NCBI GenBank assembly: GCA_023229795.1
Contig: JALNYP010000001.1
Coordinates: forward strand, 148,045-212,044
Direction of reading: 5' to 3'
DNA: 64,000 bases
Source of the DNA: Syntrophobacterales bacterium
GTDB taxonomy: Bacteria; Desulfobacterota; Desulfobaccia; Desulfobaccales; 0-14-0-80-60-11
Below, in pieces: positions 58,800-64,000 of the stretch. How positions within the stretch are numbered: the first letter of the stretch is position 1; each line of letters opens with the position of its first letter. The notes beneath the pieces were generated by a model. That model saw only the letters and a program-made list of their open reading frames with translations, had not been told where the DNA came from and did no database searches. A program made the translations under genes and the position numbers.

Positions 58800-58855
58800 T
58801 GAAAGAAATAGGGGAAAAAGCCTAATTGCGCGCTAGGCAATTTGTCTAATCATAG
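58800..58855 (-). promoter_or_regulatory. conserved island upstream element, copy 3
   Basis: TGAAAGAAATAGGGGAAAAA then GCCTAATTGCGCGCTAGGC and TAGGCAATTTGTCTA. The last is a 7-1-7 inverted repeat with one mismatch; GCCTA...TAGGC forms a second one. It lies 113-168 bp upstream of PEP-CTERM 2. Confidence 0.65.
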
Positions 58856-59015
58856 ACACAATGGTGTAGTTTCAGGCTCGATTTGACGCCGACTGATAAA
58901 AGGGATCAGAGTATCCCCGGGGAAAAAGAAGCGCAGGAAATATCATGACCCAGCGAGAGAAGCTCGCAAGAGCCGAGATGAGTTTGATGAAACGGAAAAC
59001 ATACAGGTTGGTGCA

Positions 59016-59088
59016 GGGGGCAGGATAGGGGAAGAAAATAGGGGTTAGGTATTAATGCTAAAGGCGGGATGACGCGGCGCTTTCCCGC
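59016..59088 (+). repeat. right island-flanking direct repeat
   Basis: GGATAGGGGAAGAAAATAGG, TTAGGTATTA, AAGGCGGGA and TTTCCCGC in the same order and orientation as at 42186-42277. It ends 8 bp from the corC-like gene stop codon. Confidence 0.7.
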
Positions 59089-59096
59089 CCTACTGA

Positions 59097-59945
59097 CTAC
59101 CCTTCTTCCTGGGGGAGGAGGCGGGCCTGGACCTGTTTGGCCCGGCGTTCGTCGGCGGCGATGACGGTCATTTCGAGGTTCTGAATTTCGACCCGGTCGT
59201 TGATTTGGGGGACCCGGCCCAGGAGGTGGATTAAGAGGCCCCCCACGGATTCGAACTTGCCTTCGGGCCGGGGCAGGTCGAAGTGGTCCATCAATTCTTC
59301 CACGTCGAGGCGGGCGTCCACCAGGACCGAGCCGTCTGCCTGGGGCGCGAGACGGGGTTCCTGGAGGTCGTATTCGTCGTAGATTTCGCCGACGATCTCT
59401 TCAAGGATGTCTTCGAGGGTGATGAGGCCGGCGGTGCCGCCGTACTCGTCGATGACGATAGCGATTTGGGCCTTACGCTCTACCAGGTCCCGCAGGAGAT
59501 CGCTGATCTTCTTGCTTTCGGGGATGAAGTAGGCGGGGCGGAGCACCCGGTCCGGGTCCCAGGTCGCTTCCTGCTGCCAGAACACCAGGAGGTCTTTGGA
59601 GAGCAGGATCCCCTTGATATGGTCGATATCGCCGTCGAAGACGGGCAAGCGGGAATGGCCGGACTCGAGGACCGTGGGGATGATGCGCTCCAGGGGCGTA
59701 GTGCGGTCGACCCCGACGATTTCGAGGCGGGGCACCATGATTTCCCGGACGAGGGTATCCCTGAATTCAAAGATACTCTCGATGAGTTCGCCTTCCTGCC
59801 GGGAGATGAGGCCCCGCTCCTCGCCTTCATCGATGATATGCTGGATTTCACGCTCCAGGTCTTCGGGCTGCGTGATGATCCGCCGCGAGAACAGCCGCCG
59901 CAGGCGCTGGAGGAAGCTAGGGTGAGGACTATCGGCCTCGTCCAT
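59097..59945 (-). CDS. CorC/HlyC-like CBS-domain protein
   Basis: 282 residues. No DUF21 membrane domain, as in E. coli YbeX/CorC. Order: N-terminal charged region, CBS pair (about 70-190: REIMVPRLEIVGVDRTTPLERIIPTVLESGHSRLPVFDG and IAIVIDEYGGTAGLITLEDILEEIVGEIYDEYD), then the CorC_HlyC transporter-associated domain (SVLVDARLDVEELMDHFDLP...FESVGGLLIHLLGRVP). The family is linked to Mg/Co efflux and ribosome fitness. It lies 2 bp after the S-adenosylmethionine decarboxylase gene. In many proteobacteria lnt comes next; here the island intervenes. Confidence 0.92.
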   Translation of the reverse strand: MDEADSPHPSFLQRLRRLFSRRIITQPEDLEREIQHIIDEGEERGLISRQEGELIESIFEFRDTLVREIMVPRLEIVGVDRTTPLERIIPTVLESGHSRLPVFDGDIDHIKGILLSKDLLVFWQQEATWDPDRVLRPAYFIPESKKISDLLRDLVERKAQIAIVIDEYGGTAGLITLEDILEEIVGEIYDEYDLQEPRLAPQADGSVLVDARLDVEELMDHFDLPRPEGKFESVGGLLIHLLGRVPQINDRVEIQNLEMTVIAADERRAKQVQARLLPQEEG

Positions 59946-59947
59946 GC

Positions 59948-60385
59948 TTAACCTCGCATCTGTTCCCGCTCCTGGCGCAATATGTGCTCCACGGTTCGGA
60001 CTTCTCGGGGAAATTCCAGGCCCCGGTCCAAGAGATTGATTTCGTGGTGAGTGAGGCCGAACAATTCGGTGACATAATCCACCGCTTGCTGGTAATCGAA
60101 ATCCTTGCAGGAAAAAACATCCAGACTGAGGTAGTTTCGGTCTGGAAAGGTGTGAATGCTGATATGACTTTCAGCGATGAGTACAAACCCGGAAACCCCC
60201 CAATCTTCAGGCACTTTGCCATGATACTTAAAAACATAAGGGGGCATGATCTTGGTCATGTGGATCATATCCGGGCAGGTATCCAGGAACTGGTAAATGA
60301 CGTCCAGGTTCGTCAGTCGCTCATAACTGCCGCCGTAACCGTCGAGGGTCAGGTGCAGTCCAAAGCCAACTTCCGGTTTTTTCAA
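59948..60385 (-). CDS. S-adenosylmethionine decarboxylase proenzyme
   Basis: 145 residues. The processing site is Glu72-Ser73 in LIAESHISIHTFPD, where self-cleavage yields the pyruvoyl cofactor; His74 and the later Cys in LDVFSCKDFDY are also conserved. GLHLTLDGYGG at the start and the C-terminal GLTHHEINLLDRG complete the bacterial short (SpeH-type) form. It makes decarboxylated AdoMet for spermidine synthesis. The TTG at 60385 is chosen because GAGGAGG lies 8 nt upstream and the family begins here; the longer open frame upstream is not coding. No spermidine synthase gene is nearby. Confidence 0.92.
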   Translation of the reverse strand: MKKPEVGFGLHLTLDGYGGSYERLTNLDVIYQFLDTCPDMIHMTKIMPPYVFKYHGKVPEDWGVSGFVLIAESHISIHTFPDRNYLSLDVFSCKDFDYQQAVDYVTELFGLTHHEINLLDRGLEFPREVRTVEHILRQEREQMRG

Positions 60386-60804
60386 TAGTCCGTCCTCCTC
60401 GCACCGAGGTAAAAGCGTCACCGGGGAATGCCCGGCGGTCAAACCATGCGCTGTGGCCAGCGCGACCCCGGAATGCCGCCATTCCGGAGAAACTAAGGTC
60501 TTGGGCCCCGGCAACTGGTCCGGAGAGCACGAGGAAGGGAGCCTAGCGCCCCAATATGTTTTACCCCGAAACCTTGTTAACCCCTTTCCCATCCTGCAAA
60601 AGGGGTCATCTGCATAAGCCCATCCCTTAATCCAAAAGTTGATTCGAAAAATATAACCCGCGATCTGACATCGGTCAATAATTTTTTGGAATGAGGGGGA
60701 AAGATAAAGGCAGGCGGCCAGATTTTCCGGCATTAACTATTGACGCTAAGCTGATAGGTGGTAAATTTAAAAGGTTATTAAGTATATTCAGGAGGACCGA
60801 TAAG

Positions 60805-62163
60805 GTGGCCTTCATCGCCCCGTTTCGAGGGCTTCATTATAATACGCTCAAGGTGCCCAATCTCACCGAGGTGGTCACCCCGCCCTATGACGTGATCAAG
60901 CCGGCGGAGCGCGAGGTTTTCGCGGCCCGGCATCCGCATAACATGGTCCACCTGATCCTGCCCCAGCCCCGGCCCGGCGACGACCGGCTCGCCAACCGCT
61001 ACACCCGGGCGGGGTCGCTCTTCCGCCAATGGGAAAAAGACGAGGTGCTGGTGCGGGACCCGGAGCCCGCCCTCTATTACTGGGAGACCGAATTTGAGCA
61101 CGCCGGGCGCCTGATGCCCCGGGCCGGCCTGGCCGCGCTGGTGCGCCTGGAGCCGCTAAGCGGCGGCGGCATCAAACCCCACGAGCAGACCTTTTCGGCG
61201 GCCAAGGCCGACCGGCTGGAGCTGCTCAAGGCCTCCCAGGCCAACTTTTCCCCCATCTTTTCCATTTATCCCGACCCCGCGGCGCGGGTGGTGAGCCAAC
61301 TGCGGGGCCACCGGCCGGACGCTGCCATGATGGACTTTGAAGACACCCTGGGTTATCGGCAAAGACTCTATCGCATCACCGATGCCGAGGCCATTCAAGG
61401 GGTGCACCGGGCCTTCCTGGAGATGCCGCTGTTTATCGCCGACGGCCACCACCGCTACGAAACCTCGCTAAACTACCAGAAGCTGATGAAGCAGCGGTAC
61501 CCGACGGCCTCCCCCGAGGCGCCGTTCAATTACACCCTCATGTACCTGTCCAACATGTTCGACCCGGACCTGGTCATCCTTATGGCCCACCGCCTGCTGG
61601 GGGGCTCCCGGATCAAGCGGTTGGAAGAGGCCTGGATCATGGGGCGCCTCAAGGAATACTTCGAGATCGTGGCGTTGCCGTCGCCCCAGGAATTCGGCGA
61701 GGCCTATGAAGAGTTTCTCCAGCAGAGCCTGGCGGAGGTCCCGGCCTCGGAGACCGCGTTTATCCTGTTGGGATTCGGCCACAAGGCCTGGCGGCTGGTG
61801 ATGCGCCCGGGAGTCCGGCAGAGCGTGCTGGCCCGCCAGATGCATCCGGCCCTGGCTCAACTGGACGTGGCGGTCTTGAACTACCTGATTTTTGAAAAGG
61901 TCCTGGGGCTCGACGCCCAGACCCTGGATGACCAGGAAACCTGCAAATACACCAGCAAGATGAGCGAAGCCGTGGACGCGGTGAGTCAGGGAACTGCCCG
62001 CCTGGCGTTTCTGCTGAATCCCACCCGCATCGAGCAGGTGCAGGAAGTGGCTTCGGCCGGTCTCACCATGCCGCGCAAATCCACCTATTTTTACCCCAAG
62101 GTGATGACCGGTTTGATCCTGAACCCCATCGATCCGCAGGAAGAGATCATTATTCCGGGCTAG
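60805..62163 (+). CDS. DUF1015 family protein
   Basis: 452 residues from the GTG at 60805, chosen because AGGAGG lies 9 nt upstream; an in-frame ATG at 60691 has none. Family hallmarks are APFRGLHYNTLKVPNLTEVVTPPYDVI, the repeated ALYYWETEF segment, FIADGHHRYETSLNYQ (His-rich catalytic-looking loop) and YTLMYLSNMFDPDLVILMAHRLL. The protein is soluble. Its biochemical function is not known to me; it is widespread in anaerobes and often sits near amino-acid metabolism genes. It is divergent from the AdoMet decarboxylase gene with about 420 bp between starts. Confidence 0.85.
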   Translation: MAFIAPFRGLHYNTLKVPNLTEVVTPPYDVIKPAEREVFAARHPHNMVHLILPQPRPGDDRLANRYTRAGSLFRQWEKDEVLVRDPEPALYYWETEFEHAGRLMPRAGLAALVRLEPLSGGGIKPHEQTFSAAKADRLELLKASQANFSPIFSIYPDPAARVVSQLRGHRPDAAMMDFEDTLGYRQRLYRITDAEAIQGVHRAFLEMPLFIADGHHRYETSLNYQKLMKQRYPTASPEAPFNYTLMYLSNMFDPDLVILMAHRLLGGSRIKRLEEAWIMGRLKEYFEIVALPSPQEFGEAYEEFLQQSLAEVPASETAFILLGFGHKAWRLVMRPGVRQSVLARQMHPALAQLDVAVLNYLIFEKVLGLDAQTLDDQETCKYTSKMSEAVDAVSQGTARLAFLLNPTRIEQVQEVASAGLTMPRKSTYFYPKVMTGLILNPIDPQEEIIIPG

Positions 62164-62321
62164 CCGGCGGGCCGGGGGGCCAACGCCCGCCTCGGGTAGG
62201 GGCTTACCGCGGCCCCGGAGGCCGGAGAGAGCTTCGGCGCCTGGCAAAAATCTTAGCAGGCCTTGCAGCCCGTTCCATATAATAGTAAACTTACTTAGTG
62301 CTTTGCTAAGGAGACCTCTCC

Positions 62322-62765
62322 ATGCATGACCAAGAAAAGGGCAGTCAGGCGCGTATCTTGGTGGTGGATCAGGAGGAATGGTGCCGCTCGTTTTTATCGT
62401 CAGTGATCAAACTCCTGGGCTTTGAGGATTGCCGGCTGGTCAACAACGTGGCCGAAGCTCTGGCCGCCCTGGATGAAGCCCCCTTTGACCTGGTCATTAC
62501 CGACCACCGGCAGCCGGAGTATCAGCGTCTCCTCGAAAACGCCCGTTCCCGCCATCCCGGCACCCGCTTCATCATTATGATGCAGCAGCGGACTCAGACC
62601 CACCACCTGGTCTATATGGAGCAGGTGGACATCGTCTATAAACCGCTCTCTCTGGATGACATCGCCGGCAAGATCCGCCACGCCATCCATCAGAAAAACC
62701 TGCGGCAGGCGGGGGAGGAACTGAAGCGGCTGAAACAGGAAGCCCTGCGGCTGTTCTTGCGGTAA
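62322..62765 (+). CDS. single-domain response regulator (receiver only)
   Basis: 147 residues. Receiver fold: RILVVDQEEWCRSFL (acidic pocket reduced to Asp plus Gln/Glu), phospho-acceptor Asp in LVITDHRQPEY and Lys in VDIVYKPLSLDD. A C-terminal helix (KNLRQAGEELKRLKQEALRLFLR) may dimerise. No DNA-binding or enzymatic output, so it likely acts by protein interaction in a phosphorelay or on a kinase. The ATG has AAGGAG 9 nt upstream. The Thr normally used for switching is replaced by Met/Gln (IIMMQQRTQ), so switching may be atypical. Confidence 0.82.
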   Translation: MHDQEKGSQARILVVDQEEWCRSFLSSVIKLLGFEDCRLVNNVAEALAALDEAPFDLVITDHRQPEYQRLLENARSRHPGTRFIIMMQQRTQTHHLVYMEQVDIVYKPLSLDDIAGKIRHAIHQKNLRQAGEELKRLKQEALRLFLR

Positions 62766-62828
62766 GGATAAGCAGGCCACGGCGAGAGTGGGAGGCCCAT
62801 GTGACGGCTGACACCATAATCGAAAGGA

Positions 62829-62895
62829 AAGGGCGGACCTGCGGGGCCGCCCTTAGTCGTTTGGAGCACGCCAAAGGGCACGGCACGCCGTGCCC
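62829..62895. repeat. pair of short GC-rich palindromes
   Basis: AAGGGCGG/CCGCCCTT (62829-62854) and perfect GGGCACGGC/GCCGTGCCC (62876-62895), followed by CCTAC. Related in style to the GTAGGGGCG palindromes. Confidence 0.5.
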
Positions 62896-63036
62896 CTACA
62901 TCAATGAGGCTAGCGGAAGGAACTTTTGGCAAATGCTAGATCTTTCCTTCCAGAACCATGTCGGTCCGTGCCCTCCGGACTGCCGACCATATCCTTTTCC
63001 GGGTTTTTATTTTTTTTTCTGATCACTGACCACCCG

Positions 63037-63633
63037 CTACTGTCTGCTGCCCAACTCCCGCCAGAGGCGAACCAGGGGCGGGGTTGAAGCCGCGGCGTCT
63101 TCGGCTGCGGGCAGGGTGGCAAAGAAGGCCCGGGCGAGGGCCCGGCCTTTATCCGCCTGGGCCGTAGGCCAGTCGCCGTAGGTCAGGGCCCCCACCTTGC
63201 AGGCGGCCACGCAGGCCGGCACTTTCCCCACTTTTTCCCGATCCGGGCATTGATCGCACTTTAAGGCCACCGCGGCCTTCTCCGGCGCGGCGTGCACCGG
63301 GGCGTAGGTGAGGACCCCGAAGGGGCAAGCCATGGCGCACATGGCGCAACTGATACAGCGGTGAGGGTCGATGTCCACCGTGCCCCGGGCCGCATCCCGC
63401 TTGATGGCCCCGGCGATGCAGACCTCCTGGCAGGGGGCCGGGTCGCAGTGGCGGCACTTGTTGGGAAAGGCCAGGTGGCGGCTCCCCGGATAAATGCGCA
63501 GCCGGGGCTGGGGTCGGGCGGCCTCGCTGAGGGCGGCATACAGGCTTTTACCGGCGGAGTGCTCCACCGCACAGGCCAGCCGGCACTGGAGACAGCCGAC
63601 ACAACGCTCGGGGCGAACGATGACGGTTTTCAT
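63037..63633 (-). CDS. 4Fe-4S ferredoxin-type electron-transfer protein (HycB/CooF-like)
   Basis: 198 residues. Four cysteine clusters are visible: CVGCLQCRLAC near residue 11, CRHCDPAPCQEVC near 60, CISCAMCAMACPFG near 93, and a last set CDQC...CVAAC near 126-145. This is the 16-Cys pattern of cytoplasmic four-cluster ferredoxins that link dehydrogenases (CO, formate, hydrogen) to other redox partners. No signal peptide. GGAG lies 9 nt before the ATG. No catalytic partner gene is within the window; the region downstream on this strand is short and non-coding. Confidence 0.9.
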   Translation of the reverse strand: MKTVIVRPERCVGCLQCRLACAVEHSAGKSLYAALSEAARPQPRLRIYPGSRHLAFPNKCRHCDPAPCQEVCIAGAIKRDAARGTVDIDPHRCISCAMCAMACPFGVLTYAPVHAAPEKAAVALKCDQCPDREKVGKVPACVAACKVGALTYGDWPTAQADKGRALARAFFATLPAAEDAAASTPPLVRLWRELGSRQ

Positions 63634-64000
63634 AGTTCAGAGCTCCAGAAAAAAGGGTAGAAACGGGCCTCCTGGGCCGCAATTGGTGTTCAGCATCTAT
63701 AGCGTTTGCCATAAATTCATTCTACTTGCTGATTTTTAAATCCCCCTAAATCCCCCTTTTCCAAAGGGGGACTTTTTAAAGCAATTCCTTGTAGTTCCCC
63801 CCTTTGACAAAGGGGGGTTAGGGGGGATTTTGGTTTTTTGAGCATGCCCTAACGGAAAAAACTTTTGGCATTCGAGCCTCTTGCAAAATTCACCAAAATT
63901 TTGCAGTTGTTCTGGCTCTTTTGAGGTTGGATGCAATGCAATCAAATTTTTGGGGTCCAGCTTACTGCCAAAAAGGCCATTTTCAGCGAACCAGGGCGGA
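63634..64000. other. end-of-window non-coding region with a large palindromic repeat
   Basis: Contains 63738-63830 (see that entry). The open frame translated across it on the minus strand (PLSKGG, FGKGGFRGI) is a known artefact of this repeat type, not a gene. Confidence 0.5.
63738..63830. repeat. CCCCCTAA/TTAGGGGGG composite palindromic repeat
   Basis: Outer arms AAATCCCCCTAAATCCCCCTTT and the matching AAAGGGGGGTTAGGGGGGATTT are inverted copies. Two inner hairpins (CCCCCTTTTCCAAAGGGGG and CCCCCCTTTGACAAAGGGGGG) are nested inside. The single version is at 32021. Confidence 0.75.

Larger units (their letters stand above)
42163..59096. other. putative genomic island between corC-like gene and lnt
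   Basis: A 16.9-kb block separating two genes normally adjacent. Its two ends carry homologous intergenic sequence in direct orientation (42186-42277 and 59016-59088). Content: two paralogous secreted proteins, two PEP-CTERM proteins, two-component system, small lipoprotein, diheme cytochrome and a split multicopper oxidase. There is no integrase or transposase in it, so the insertion mechanism is unknown. Confidence 0.6.

Noticed and set aside
63736..63945. Minus-strand open frame giving PLSKGG...FGKGGFRGI
   Set aside because: This is the translation of a CCCCCTTT/AAAGGGGG dispersed repeat, a frequent false protein.
1..64000. CRISPR arrays, prophage, integrase or transposase genes
   Set aside because: No regularly spaced identical repeats and no phage, integrase or transposase domains were seen on either strand.

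Overview
The window looks like a chromosomal segment of a Gram-negative, fairly GC-rich bacterium. It encodes an outer-membrane beta-barrel, TolC and RND efflux systems, apolipoprotein N-acyltransferase, many lipoproteins and PEP-CTERM sorting tails. The gene mix (stand-alone pyruvate-kinase alpha/beta domain protein, multi-cluster ferredoxin, Lpp-like alanine-rich lipoproteins, many sensor kinases, dispersed GTAGGGGCG palindromes) is most like Desulfobacterota (former Deltaproteobacteria). That placement is inference; no rRNA or other marker is present. I found no tRNA, rRNA, CRISPR array, prophage or transposase gene.

Layout. 0-6.5 kb: the 3' part of a TPR/beta-barrel outer-membrane protein, a PDZ-M48 lipoprotein overlapping a convergent histidine kinase, a pyruvate-kinase-like protein, and ssb whose 5' end carries a 17-nt deletion. 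6.7-12.2 kb: polA (proofreading site degenerate), two alanine-zipper lipoproteins, a MITE-like element, and a nucleotide-sugar dehydratase. 12.2-25.3 kb: DJ-1/PfpI protein, aldo/keto reductase, MDR oxidoreductase, an RND adaptor-pump pair, era with a promoter that predicts a leaderless mRNA, a membrane protein plus sensor kinase, a saccharopine-dehydrogenase-like reductase and a lipoprotein carboxylesterase. 25.3-36.8 kb: a protoglobin-PsiE fusion, a frameshifted type IIG restriction-modification enzyme with an AT-rich C-terminus, a full TolC-adaptor-RND operon, a TPR lipoprotein and a 3' remnant of another RND pump. 36.8-42.2 kb: M48 lipoprotein, SH3 protein, a membrane protein with 47-residue repeats, a tiny secreted peptide and lnt. 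59.1-64 kb: corC-like gene, S-adenosylmethionine decarboxylase, DUF1015 protein, a single-domain response regulator and a ferredoxin.

The most interesting part is 42.2-59.1 kb, a roughly 17-kb block lying exactly between the corC-like gene and lnt. These two genes are adjacent in many proteobacteria. The block is bounded by direct copies of one intergenic sequence and so looks like an island inserted in the corC-lnt operon. It encodes two paralogous secreted proteins of unknown function, two PEP-CTERM proteins, a large diheme cytochrome, a two-component system and two adjacent multicopper-oxidase-like proteins whose copper motifs are complementary. One (MCO-B) has the first-domain His motifs and a complete blue-copper set but no last-domain motifs and no signal peptide. 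The other (MCO-A) has a Tat signal and the last-domain HxxHxH and HxH motifs but no first-domain motifs. I infer one oxidase split over two chains and exported together.

A conserved element of about 45 bp precedes three transcription units of the island (PEP-CTERM 1, the MCO operon, PEP-CTERM 2). It contains a NarL-like inverted repeat, making it a plausible target of the island's own response regulator. The substrate is unknown. A copper- and heme-dependent extracellular oxidation system is the reading that best fits the parts.
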